Shown here one piece after another: positions 21,680 to 31,424 of a DNA stretch of 64,000 nt. Origin of the DNA: Fistulifera solaris (taxonomy: Eukaryota > Bacillariophyta > Bacillariophyceae > Naviculales > Stauroneidaceae); contig AP026137.1 in NCBI GenBank assembly GCA_030295235.1, positions 1,054,001 through 1,118,000 on the forward strand, written 5' to 3'. The notes beneath the pieces were generated by a model. It was not told the origin of the DNA. It did not search any database and saw only the letters and a list, made by a program, of their open reading frames with translations. Each line of letters begins with the position of its first letter. Position 1 is the stretch's first letter. The translations under genes were made by a program, and so were the position numbers.

Positions 21680-22129
21680 TTAACTAGATTTTAGACTACT
21701 TGTATCCTTTTGAGTTTTGAGATGACAAGTGACAAGACTAAGACAAGGTGAGTGACGAGTGAAGAGTGAAGAGCATCCAACTGAGCTGACAACCGAACTT
21801 TGAATGTCGCGGTCTTGACACTCAGCTCCTGGAATTCTAAAAGGATAGAGTAGATTGACGTGGGGAGGCCATCGATAGAAACCAGCATCACGGAGTTCAG
21901 TACGCGCACGCGTAAGTATTTGCCATATGCGTTCTTCTCGTTCCGGCGGAACCAAACAAACTGTGAAATGATGAAATTTGGGAGGAGATTCGGACGTCGT
22001 TGCTGTCATCCGTCGGATGCTTCGTTGTGCCGTTTTGTAGGCAACTTTGGCAACGAAAGCACTAGAAGAAGGAATGACAGATACTAGACGGCCGTAAAGC
22101 AAAATTAGAACGAATAAGACAGGTTGCAT
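21680..22129 (-). pseudogene. Truncated 2H-phosphoesterase (2'-5' RNA-ligase-like) gene with plastid-type presequence
   Basis: From ATG 22129 the protein begins with a signal peptide (VLFVLILLYGRLVSVIPS) and SSSAFVAKVAY, an ASAFAP-type plastid cleavage motif. FHHFTVCLVPPEREERIW and FYRWPPHVNLLYPF follow, which are the first half of a diatom 2H-phosphoesterase with the first HxN/T histidine motif. After that the open frame turns into unrelated text. A one-base change in a T4 run (minus sense, about 21842) would continue with FQELSVKTATFKVRLS, but the second catalytic HxT motif is never reached. The sequence decays into TGACAAGTGACAAG-like repeats 60 bp from the hAT-like element. I infer a truncated, non-functional gene; a very short functional form is less likely. 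Confidence 0.6.
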
Positions 22130-22544
22130 AGAAGCGAGAAAGGAAGAAATAAATAATAGTAATGAAAGATAAATGCATTGAAGGAAGGAATGAATAAATT
22201 ACCGGGATGCGCGGCATTTATTTGTTGAACGGCAAAACAATCCCGCCAATTTAGTCACGTGTAAAGTTAAGAAACTATAAATTCTACTCGGTATAATCTA
22301 TTATTTGTGTTAATAATATTCCAAACTAAAAGGCTCGGACGGGGAAGTCAATATCGGAACCCTGTCTTATTCTTCTCTTTTCGTTTCAGAGAATCAAGTT
22401 GAAATGAAAAATCCGGGGCAGGTGAAAATGACATCCTCAGTTGCCGGTTTCGGAGTACTGGTACTAGATTCGTCGAGATCCGCAACTTCCAAAAACTCGC
22501 ACAATACATCCACATGTTGTGACAAGAACAATGCAAGATAATGT

Positions 22545-23290
22545 TACGTTTTCAGTTTCTGTTCTACCAACGTCGTCGCCACCAGCACTCGTCGCAGTGT
22601 GGAAGACGACTCTTTCAAAAGGTTTACCGACTGGTGGTAGAAGCTATTTAGCGCATAGAGATCGTCGATGCCAGATCCATTCGAAATCCTGTCTTTTAGA
22701 GGTTAAGAACATCAATGCTCCGGTTGCGCGAAAGTAGCTTTTCAATCCAGGAGTAAAGAGGGTGCCATGGGAGATTAGAATCGTCGTCCTCGTCGTCGGA
22801 GGTATAGTCATGGGATGGAAAGTTCACGAGAAAGGTTCGCAGAGATTTGTGAAGATCCTCCAAATGAAGACCCCAATCTAGATAAAAATGACTATCCCGC
22901 AAATCAAGACACGTCGAGTTTGTATTGGCCTTGACTGCACCGTTCAACGCTGCTGCAACAGAGGTGAGGCGATCAATTTGGAATGCATCTTTGTCTTCCC
23001 CTTGCCAAAATTGAATCGAAAGGGACAGCCGTTCGAAATGACCCAAATGGGCCACCCTTTCCAAAAAATGAAACAAAAAGACAATCCCAGTCTCTCCACT
23101 CATGCAATTGGATCGTGAGGCTTAGATCCTTTGTCACTTTGTCGAGCCACTGGAAATCCTCGGGCTGAAGTAGCTCGAAAGAACATCGTATTGTTCTAGA
23201 GCTTTCACGTTGGCGGAAAGTGGCAGCAGCTTGAGTTTCTTGTCAAGCACAGGTATCTCCAACACTTCAAATATATCCGGTTGTTACAGC
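22545..23290 (-). pseudogene. Fragmented leucine-rich hypothetical gene
   Basis: Minus-strand protein-like text is spread over at least three frames: VLDKKLKLLPLSANVKALEQY and FQWLDKVTKDLSLTIQLHEW (about 23150-23275), then FERLSLSIQFWQGEDKDAF and NSTCLDLRDSHFY (22700-23090), then KDRISNGSGIDDLYALNSFY with LLKESSSTLRRVLV (22550-22690). The spacing of leucines and the CLDLRDS/IDVLNL motifs recall leucine-rich repeats. Several phase changes and no clear start or stop suggest a decayed gene or several consensus errors. Its function cannot be named. It lies immediately upstream of the satellite array. Confidence 0.4.
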
Positions 23291-23535
23291 CGTCGCATAT
23301 TGTCTGTAGTGAAACCCATATTTTTGGGATAGAAAACAATCTTAGGGAACCAAAGGATGATGTTCGACGTTCCAATGTATTGACAAACGCTGTCCGCCGT
23401 CGGTGAACGCAAAACCATTCGCCGACGAGGAGTGATCGTCTTTGCCGAGTTCCAGCTTCAATGGGTACGGTCTTGACGTAAAACGACGGACTGTTGCGGG
23501 TTAAAGGTACCCTTCTCGAATGAATTCGAACATTC

Positions 23536-25566
23536 GTCGTTTTGACGAAAGATGCAACGCTTCGGAATGTCTACGTAGATTTCACGTAGCGCTCGTAAGG
23601 AAATTTAGCGACAGAGGGGGAACCCGGATATGGGAAAAATTCGATACACCATTTTCCAGGTCTTTTGGGCATTAACGCCATCATCGCTTTCACCGAGATC
23701 TATATATCGTCCCAACAAACAATTATCGTCATTGAAGCGACTGTAATACATAAAAACGCACGAAAGGTGCAACGCTTCGGAATGTCTACGTAGATTTCAC
23801 GTAGCGCTCGTAAGGAAATTTAGCGACAGAGGGGGAACCCGGATATGGGAATAATTTGATACACCATTTTCCAGGTCTTTTGGGCATTAGCGCCATCATC
23901 GCTTTCACCGAGATCTATATATCATCCCAACAAACAATTATCGTCATTGAAGCGACTGTAATACATAAAAACGCACGAAAGGTGCAACGCTTCGGAATGT
24001 CTACGTGGATTTCACGTAGCGCTCGTAAGGAAATTTAGCGACAGAGGGGGAACCCGGATATGGGAAAAATTCGATACACCATTATCCAGGTCTTTTGGGC
24101 ATCAACGCCATCATCGCTTTCACCGAGATCTATATATCGTCTCAACAAACAATTATCGTCATTGAAGCGACTGCAATACATAAAAACGCACGAAAGGTGC
24201 AACGCTTCGGAATGTCTACGTAGATTTCACGTAGCGCTCGTAAGGAAATTTAGCGACAGAGGGGGAACCCGGATATGGGAATAATTCGATACACCATTTT
24301 CCAGGTCTTTTGGGCATTAACGCCATCATCGCTTTCACCGAGATCTATATATCGTCCCAACAAACAATTATCGTCATTGAAGCGACTGCAATACATAAAA
24401 ACGCACGAAAGGTGCAACGCTACGGAATGTCTACGTAGATTTCACGTAGCGCTCGTAAGGAAATTTAGCGACAGAGGGGGAACCCGGATATGGGAATAAT
24501 TTGATACACCATTTTCCAGGTCTTTTGGGCATTAGCGCCATCATCGCTTTCACCGAGATCTATATGTCGTCCCAACAAACAATTATCGTCATTGAAGCGA
24601 CTGCAATACATAAAAACGCACGAAAGGTGCAACGCTTCGGAATGTCTACGTAGATTTCACGTAGCGCTCGTAAGGAAATTTAGCGACAGAGGGGGAACCC
24701 GGATATGGAAAAAATTCGATACACCATTTTCCAGGTCTTTTGGGCATTAACGCCATCATCGCTTTCACCGAGATCTATATATCGTCCCAACAAACAATTA
24801 TCGTCATTGAAGCGACTGCAATACATAAAAACGCACGAAAGGTGCAACGCTACGGAATGTCTACGTAGATTTCACGTAGCGCTCGTAAGGAAATTTAGCG
24901 ACAGAGGGGGAACCCGGATATGGGAAAAATTCGATACACCATTATCCAGGTCTTTTGGGCATTAACGCCATCATCGCTTTCACCGAGATCTATATGTCGT
25001 CCCAACAAACAATTATCGTCATTGAAGCGACTGTAATACATAAAAACGCACGAAAGGTGCAACGCTTCGGAATGTCTACGTAGATTTCACGTAGCGCTCG
25101 TAAGGAAATTTAGCGACAGAGGGGGAACCCGGATATGGAAAAATTTGATACACCATTTTCCAGGTCTTTTGGGCATTAACGCCATCATCGCTTTCACCGA
25201 GATCTATATATCGTCTCAACAAACAATTATCGTCATTGAAGCGACTGCAATACATAAAAACGCACGAAAGGTGCAACGCTTCGGAATGTCTACGTAGATT
25301 TCACGTAGCGCTCGTAAGGAAATTTAGCGACAGAGGGGGAACCCGGATATGGAAAAAATTTGATACACCATTTTCCAGGTCTTTTGGGCATTAACGCCAT
25401 CATCGCTTTCACCGAGATCTATATATCGTCCCAACAAACAATTATCGTCATTGAAGCGACTGTAATACATAAAAACGCACGAAAGGTGCAACGCTTCGGA
25501 ATGTCTACGTAGATTTCACGTAGCGCTCGTAAGGAAATTTAGCGACAGAGGGAGAACCCGGATATG
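23536..25566 (+). repeat. 215-bp satellite array, about 9.4 units
   Basis: Near-identical units begin GGTGCAACGCTWCGGAATG about every 215 bp (at about 23551, 23766, 23981, 24195, 24411, 24626, 24841, 25055, 25270 and 25484). Each contains TCTACGTAGATTTCACGTAG, GACAGAGGGGGAACCCGGAT and ATAAAAACGCACGAAAGG. Units differ at only a few positions. Because 215 is not a multiple of three, open frames inside the array repeat as about 74-residue fragments and are not evidence of genes. A diverged about 80-bp piece of the unit recurs at 37.88-37.96 kb. Confidence 0.95.
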
Positions 25567-25817
25567 CCATCATTTTTTTTGTGCGCTGCAATGACAAAAA
25601 TGGAAAACGCAGCGAGACGCCATTACCAGGTACCTGTTATACATTAACTGTTTTATCTCTTGTCTATAATGATTTATCAATTAAGATAAACATGTAGATA
25701 TGCAATTCTCCTTCTGAAAGGATCGCCTGCTTTTGTAACGAAAACGAACGTCCTCATTACCCGTGTACATTTTGCAGGGAACGGTCAGTCATTCGGCTGC
25801 TATCAATGCTCTACTCT

Positions 25818-26791
25818 CTACTCGTGATGCCCATGATGATAGTCTTTATGATGCCCGTGGTGATAATGCTTATGCTTGTGGCTGTGTTCGTACTCATCTT
25901 CGTGGCCATGCGCGTAATGATGCTTGTTGCTGTGACTCTCATGTCCATAACTGTCGGTATCCTCGACGTATTTCTTGTGACCTTGCGTCTTCTTTCCTTT
26001 GCCGTGGTGCTTGTACCGATAAGCGTGCTCAGTTTCCTCATCAGCGCTGTATTCGTACTTGTCGCTGCGCTTACTTTCATCATGATGCTTGTATTCATCG
26101 TGGTGCTTATCCTTTTGGCGTGCTTGTTTTTATTGTAATGTTCGTACTTTTCGCTGTGCTTGTCCTCCTCATGGCGCTGTTTCTTGGGGGCTTTCTTGTG
26201 CTCATTGTCGTATTTATAGCTATCATGGTATTCGTACTTTTCACTGCGCTTGTCCTCCTCATGGCGCTGTTTCTTGGGGGCTTTCTTGTGCTCATTGTCA
26301 AATTTATAGCTATCATGGTAATCGGACTTGTCGCTGTGATCGTCGTCGTGGTGGCGCTTTTTCTGAGGGGTGTGCTTTTTCTCATCGTGGTATTCGTACT
26401 TTTCGCTGTGGCGGTCCTCTTCATGGTGCTTTCCCTTTCGAGTGTGCTTCTTTTCCCTGGGATAGTTGTCCTTATCATGGTGTTTCTTCTTTTCATCGTC
26501 GCGATGCTTCTTCTGAGGACGGTGCTCGTTTTCGCGGTCTTTCTCTTCTTCGCGCTTGTTCTTCTGTTTTGGAGTATCCTTATCTTCTTCATAGTCTTCG
26601 TGGTGTCGATTATGGCGATTGTGCCTGTTATGGCGATCATGGTGACGATGGCGGAGATTGCGCTCTTCTAAATCGCTCAACGGTTGTTCTGGAACAAGCG
26701 AAGAGCTGGCTGCCCATGTAGTAGCCGACCGATAGTTTCCCATCCCGGCCATTGCAGCGACGAAGAACATCAAGGAGAGAAGAGGATTCAT
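25818..26791 (-). CDS. Secreted low-complexity His/Lys/Asp/Glu-rich repeat protein
   Basis: Starts MNPLLSLMFFVAAMAGM at 26791, a clear signal peptide. The mature chain is almost entirely His, Lys, Asp, Glu, Arg and Tyr, with internal repeats of about 30 residues (SEKYEYHDSYKYDNEHKK, APKKQRHEEDK) present at least twice. The written frame loses this composition near 26113-26116 and becomes Thr/Ile/Met-rich. Lengthening an A4 run (minus sense) by one base restores KDKHHDEYKHHDE-like text to a TAG at 25818-25820, ending in HHGHH. The corrected protein is therefore about 325 residues with a His-rich tail. Metal binding or a role in extracellular matrix/biomineral organics is inference from composition only. 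Confidence 0.7.
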
Positions 26792-27667
26792 GGTGATGGT
26801 TGCAATTCTCTGAATTCAGTGAAACATAAGGTGTGAGGTCGAAATCATGCCATGTTGAAACTCCAGAGGCCGCATCTTTTGTCCATCGCACTTGCCTGAA
26901 TGTCCGTCACTTGTTTTTATTCTACTGACTATCGAAGCGAGTGAAATATCAATGCTTCGAACGGCAGATTAAATGAATTTGTAAGAACTAAGAGAACAGA
27001 CCCTTTTCTTGAACAACTACATCCGAAGGGAAAGCGAAACGAAGAGAGACATGAGAATCAGTTCACGAGATGATTCATGCGAAACATTATTATCCCTAGC
27101 TCATGTAGGAAGATCGGGTTTTGTGGTTTGGAACTAAGGGCCCACAACACCATCCGCGACCTCCGGCACCTTAGCTTGGAGATTGGGGGCCATTTTTTCC
27201 GCGCCGGCAAAACGCCGGCAAGGTCTGTCATTGGATGACACGACTGAGAACGTGCGGAGTGTCTTACGTACTTTTGGTAGCACACTACAAATCGTGTTCA
27301 TGTCTTCGATCGAATGTTCTTCTCTCAAAAGAGACGCGACATTGTGATTCTGCAAGTAGTCGACGTTCTCGTCATTTTTGTGAGATGCATGATGGTGTTC
27401 ATTTCTCATGTTCTTGTGATTCTTAATGTTGCAAGTACACCACAATCCATCTAAAGCAACATTATGCCTTTTGATCATGCTTAAAGCAAAACGATCGACT
27501 CAAGCATCGACTTTCTAACAGTGAAGGAAATCGAATTCCTTGTTCGTTCACTTTGCACCTTGCTTTGCACACCTCATTCCTCCGCTCGAACGTTTCAAGA
27601 GAACCAAACGATAGAATCGAATCTGCATTTTATTCACCTGCGAATCTTGGAAGCCACGCTGTAGATC
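26792..27667. other. Intergenic between divergent genes
   Basis: Shared upstream region of the His-rich protein gene (minus) and the polytopic membrane protein gene (plus). Minus-strand open frames at 27058-27478 give about 110 residues of His-rich text (MRNEHHHASHKNDENV) that change frame within 100 bp and have no recognisable domain. I leave them uncalled. Confidence 0.45.
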
Positions 27668-28552
27668 ATGTCGCCGTCACAGCAGCGAATGACGTTCGGA
27701 GCCATTTGGAAAGATGTGATTTCGAATTACGCATACCTCATCACTCCGGCAACAATTCTGATCTTATTTGTGCATCTTGTACGAGTTCTTCTTTTAGCGA
27801 CAAGTCAAATGTACCACGCCAGCTACAATGCTGAGCAAGGTGGAAATCAAGACACTTCCTGGTCGCCTATTTATCATTATCATGATGACGAAAGCAACGA
27901 CTCGCGATGGTTCCGCGCTGAACCGCAAACATATTCACGATCGACGCTGTACTGGACGGTTTTAACCGGCTTGGCCTTTGCTATGGAATTAGTGTCGCGC
28001 TTTCATATGCACGCCTTCCTCGCACGCGGTTGTGCGGACATTTACAATGGCAAACAAACGGACTGGATCGAGATCTGCAGAACCGTTCATTCGAAATGCG
28101 GTGTCGCTGGCATGATGCTCCTCTTCCTGGTCACAGTCTGTCACAATAAACTGTACGGCGAAACATTCTATCTGCTATTAGCCGCGCTCGGTTCCAGCTT
28201 TCAGAAGGGTCACGGCGATACGCTCAACGACGAGTTGATTTTCTTGCTGTTGGAACTGTGCATGCTCGTCTATTTCATCGGTCCCATGCTTCTCGTTCTA
28301 CCCGTCTACATGAACGAGAACGACGATTCCATGACGTGTTGGAAGGCCACGCGACGTGCTTGGCAACTGGCGTCGGGATACCGTTGCTATTTGTACACCT
28401 ACGCCACTATCATCATGTCCATTTCGGAGATTGCGATCAATTCCATCAACTACGTCGCGGTCTTGTGGCTGTTTGGAAAGTCCACAATCATTGCGAACCT
28501 GTTGCACGGGCAACTTCAGCATATTGTGCTGCCCCCACTAACCTGCATGTAA
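27668..28552 (+). CDS. Polytopic membrane protein, diatom hypothetical
   Basis: 294 residues to a TAA at 28550-28552. Hydrophobic segments lie around residues 23-43 (YLITPATILILFVHLVRVLLL), 98-113 (YWTVLTGLAFAMELVS), 158-170, 205-232 (ELIFLLLELCMLVYFIGPMLLV) and 250-280, so about five or six membrane spans. The stop overlaps a perfect GTAAGT donor. A 45-bp intron (28549-28593) would continue the protein as CILTK and then MVYAMIAWD-like text, ending near 28750 after further phase corrections, so the true C-terminus may be about 60 residues longer. No family is recognised and no transporter motif is seen. Confidence 0.65.
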   Translation: MSPSQQRMTFGAIWKDVISNYAYLITPATILILFVHLVRVLLLATSQMYHASYNAEQGGNQDTSWSPIYHYHDDESNDSRWFRAEPQTYSRSTLYWTVLTGLAFAMELVSRFHMHAFLARGCADIYNGKQTDWIEICRTVHSKCGVAGMMLLFLVTVCHNKLYGETFYLLLAALGSSFQKGHGDTLNDELIFLLLELCMLVYFIGPMLLVLPVYMNENDDSMTCWKATRRAWQLASGYRCYLYTYATIIMSISEIAINSINYVAVLWLFGKSTIIANLLHGQLQHIVLPPLTCM

Positions 28553-28759
28553 GTTTGCTCAGTCTGATCATTGTTTTTGTTTCCTGGTCAAAGTCTTACG
28601 AAATGGTGTACGCAATGATAGCGTGGGATCGGTGTTGCATCATCATATTCGTGAACAGAAAGATAGCGAAGCAGCGGTGGCTAGCAAGCAGAGATCCTCT
28701 TCGACTGTAATACCTGTTCTTCAGGCGACTCCCGTGTACGCAACCACGTTTTGAATGTT

Positions 28760-29225
28760 CCTCTTTGCAATGCTGCACAGCCGTAATCTACTCTTTTGGT
28801 AACTTTTTGATATCTGACCTACAGACAGAGATTGGCAAGTTGTTTGAATGCGTTCATGGCCCAGTTTTTGTGCTCTAGCTTGTGAGTGTGATCAAAATGT
28901 AGAATAACGCTTTAATTTGTTTGTTTTTAAGCCTCGACGGCTTCTTCTTACTTGAATATTCCGTCCAGCTTCGTGCTTTAATCCATCCTGTTTGGTCGGA
29001 CGAGTCGCCGCGGACGTCTTCGTACCTGGTATGCTAAACGAGAGTCGTCGTTATGGTGCGATGCGCCCTTGGCTGCGAACCAGGTAAAGAGTTGTCATTA
29101 TCGCTCGGTGCGACCTTGGCTGTGAAAGCTGGTTCTGCATTCCGTTTAAATCCGATGGCTATTGCAGAGTCATAAATAAAAATAATAACCAGCTATTTAT
29201 GTATGTAATCGGGACAAACTGATGT
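28760..29225. other. Intergenic, 3' flanks of convergent genes
   Basis: No gene seen. Contains a short repeat of GGTGCGA(Y)...CCTTGGCTG at 29056-29075 and 29107-29122. Confidence 0.45.
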
Positions 29226-30596
29226 TTACGCGATCGCTCCACGCAAAGAGGAAGCGACAGCCTTATCGCAAGTCACTCCGATCTGCTGCGCCATTTCCGC
29301 CTGCTCTGCATTCAAACACAAGTTACCCATTCCCTGAATATCGCAGAACTCACAAGCATTGCCATCCGAGTCTGTTGCAGCCTTGCAGCCATCTTTCGTC
29401 GGGTTCTGCAAGAAGGAAAGAGCACACATCGGATCGTAGGGGTCCTCGACAGTTTCTTCTTCCACTGTCATGTTCGACGAGGAGTCGTCGCAAGTAATTC
29501 CAATACTATTAGCGATCTTTGCCTGTTCAAGACTGAAACACCAAGGGGTTCCTTCCAAGTTGCAGAATGCACAAGTGTTTCCATCCGAATCAGTCGAAGT
29601 CCTGCACGCTTTTTCCGTAGGATTCTGAAGGAAAGCTAAACCGCATGCAGGATCGAAAGGGTTCTCAATAGCCTTTCCTTCATCTTTGATACTTGCGATC
29701 GACGAATCACAAGTGACCCCGATCTGCTGCGCCATTTCCGCCTGCTCTGCATTCAAGCACAAGTTACCCATTCCTTGGAGATCACAGAATTCACAGGCAT
29801 TGCCATCCGAGTCTGTTGCGGCCTTGCACCCGTCCTTTGTTGGGTTCTGCAAGAAAGAAAGGGCGCACATCGGATCGTAAGGATCTTGTGCCTTTACCTT
29901 CTGTGAATCACAAGTCACTCCGATTTGCTGCGCCATTTCCGCCTGCTCTGCATTCAAGCACAAGTTACCCATTCCTTGGAGATCACAGAATTCACAGGCA
30001 TTGCCATCCGAGTCTGTTGCGGCCTTGCACCCGTCCTTTGTTGGGTTCTGCAAGAAGGAAAGAGCGCACATCGGATCGTAAGGATCCGCGACGTACAAAG
30101 AGTCTTCATTTTCCGTGTTTTGATTCTCCTCTAGATCGTTCGCTTCGCAATCAAACCAATCACTCTCTTTCGCAGCATCCGCCGAAGGACCCGTCATACA
30201 AACTCCAAAACCTGCTTTTGTCTTACACCAAGTACACTCGGCAGCATTACAAGCGTCGGCAGTCTTCTGCAACAAGCACTTCCAGTAGTTATCAGGGATC
30301 GTATCATCCGAAGGACTGACACCATCATCGGTTTCGGGCGCCGCATCATCGTTACCGTTCGGTCCGTTTCGTTCACATTGTACTCCCGGGACACTCTTTT
30401 CCATCGATTCCGCTTGTCCTTCATCAACACAGAAACCAAATTGCGAGAGAGAACACCAGACGCAATTTGATCCGTCATCATCCTTGTGACTCAAACAATT
30501 CGGTTCGTCGGTAGCGGAGAATGTGCAGGCAAACTGCGCGTTGGCTACTTTGCTTTGCAAAAAGAGCAGAACGAACGATGAGACAATGAACTTCAT
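29226..30596 (-). CDS. Secreted Cys-rich protein with six-domain tandem repeat
   Basis: 456 residues starting MKFIVSSFVLLFLQSKVANA (signal peptide, cleavage after ANA). The mature protein is built of about 60-65-residue modules with six cysteines in the pattern C...C...CxxC...C...C. Two diverged N-terminal modules (CTFSATDEPNC and CLLQKTADAC) are followed by four modules beginning DPYDPMCALSFLQNP or NPFDPACGLAFLQNP and ending IGVTCD or IGITCD. Three of the four are almost identical, which points to recent duplication or gene conversion. There is no intron and no membrane anchor. The function is unknown; an extracellular structural or adhesive role is inference. Confidence 0.85.
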   Translation of the reverse strand: MKFIVSSFVLLFLQSKVANAQFACTFSATDEPNCLSHKDDDGSNCVWCSLSQFGFCVDEGQAESMEKSVPGVQCERNGPNGNDDAAPETDDGVSPSDDTIPDNYWKCLLQKTADACNAAECTWCKTKAGFGVCMTGPSADAAKESDWFDCEANDLEENQNTENEDSLYVADPYDPMCALSFLQNPTKDGCKAATDSDGNACEFCDLQGMGNLCLNAEQAEMAQQIGVTCDSQKVKAQDPYDPMCALSFLQNPTKDGCKAATDSDGNACEFCDLQGMGNLCLNAEQAEMAQQIGVTCDSSIASIKDEGKAIENPFDPACGLAFLQNPTEKACRTSTDSDGNTCAFCNLEGTPWCFSLEQAKIANSIGITCDDSSSNMTVEEETVEDPYDPMCALSFLQNPTKDGCKAATDSDGNACEFCDIQGMGNLCLNAEQAEMAQQIGVTCDKAVASSLRGAIA

Positions 30597-30869
30597 GATA
30601 GCTACAACAAGTTTCTAGCAATAGAAAGAGAAATAAGGATTGTGCGAACACCACGAATGAAACAAAATCTTTCCGCTGCGGCAAGTCTTTTCTTTCGCAC
30701 TATTTGCTGTCAACGCAAGAAAGCTGGAGGCATTTTCTTTCCGGTTCCGTTGCGTCGTGATTCGTGATGATTCGTGATATCCACGTATACAATATAAGCG
30801 TACTGTAGTTATCTACTATACTACAGAGAGTCCACTTCTTGTTGCTGGCGTCACCACTCACAATGCGAT

Positions 30870-31350
30870 TATAGATCCAAAGTGTTGTCCGATTTCGCCA
30901 CGACTGCACTGCAGTCACGAACCAATATTCGTTTGAGCGACAATGCTGCCTAAAATTCGTTCGTTCGGCTTAATTTTTGAGCTTATCTTGTCGGCGTTGC
31001 AATGAGATAGGCCCTAGCAGCATTCTCATTACACGTCTTTGTAAATTACGTCGAAGAGCCTTTGCCAAACGTTTTTCCGTATTTACTATAGACCCAAAGT
31101 GTTTTCCGTATTTCGCCACGACTGCACCCAGTAAAAATAAATAAAAATTGAGCGACAATGCTGCCTACAATTCGTTTGTTCGGCAAATATTTTGAACCCC
31201 TTTTGTAGTCGGTTGCAATGAAATAGTCTTTAGCAGTATTTTCATTACATGTTTTTCTAAATTGCGTCGAAGCGCCTAGCGAAAAGCATTTTTCCGTATT
31301 TACTATAGACCCAAAGTAGTGATAGTTCAAGGAGACCACGACTGCATGTC
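30870..31350. repeat. Diverged tandem duplication (about 215 bp), part of a dispersed repeat
   Basis: Two direct copies of a segment containing GAGCGACAATGCTGCCTA, AATTCGTTYGTTCGGC, GCAGYATTYTCATTACA and TTTACTATAGACCCAAAG lie at about 30870-31090 and 31090-31310. The motif GACCCAAAGTR...GAGACCACGA recurs at 49.99-50.05 kb upstream of the desaturase gene, so it belongs to a dispersed family. Confidence 0.75.
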
Positions 31351-31424
31351 AGTCAGGAGTCATGAATTATTTTATTTGTCCGAGCCAGATTTTGACATCA
31401 CCAACATTCAATTACCGGTATTTA

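Noticed and set aside
23536-25566. CRISPR array or repeated genes in the 215-bp array
   Set aside because: Repeat and spacer are not distinguishable; the whole 215-bp unit is conserved. The genome is eukaryotic and the repeating open frames change phase at each unit.
25763-26721. Long hydrophobic or Cys-rich plus-strand open frames opposite the His-rich gene
   Set aside because: They are shadows of the repetitive minus-strand gene: CAC/AAG/GAC codons read backwards give Val/Leu/Phe-rich text.
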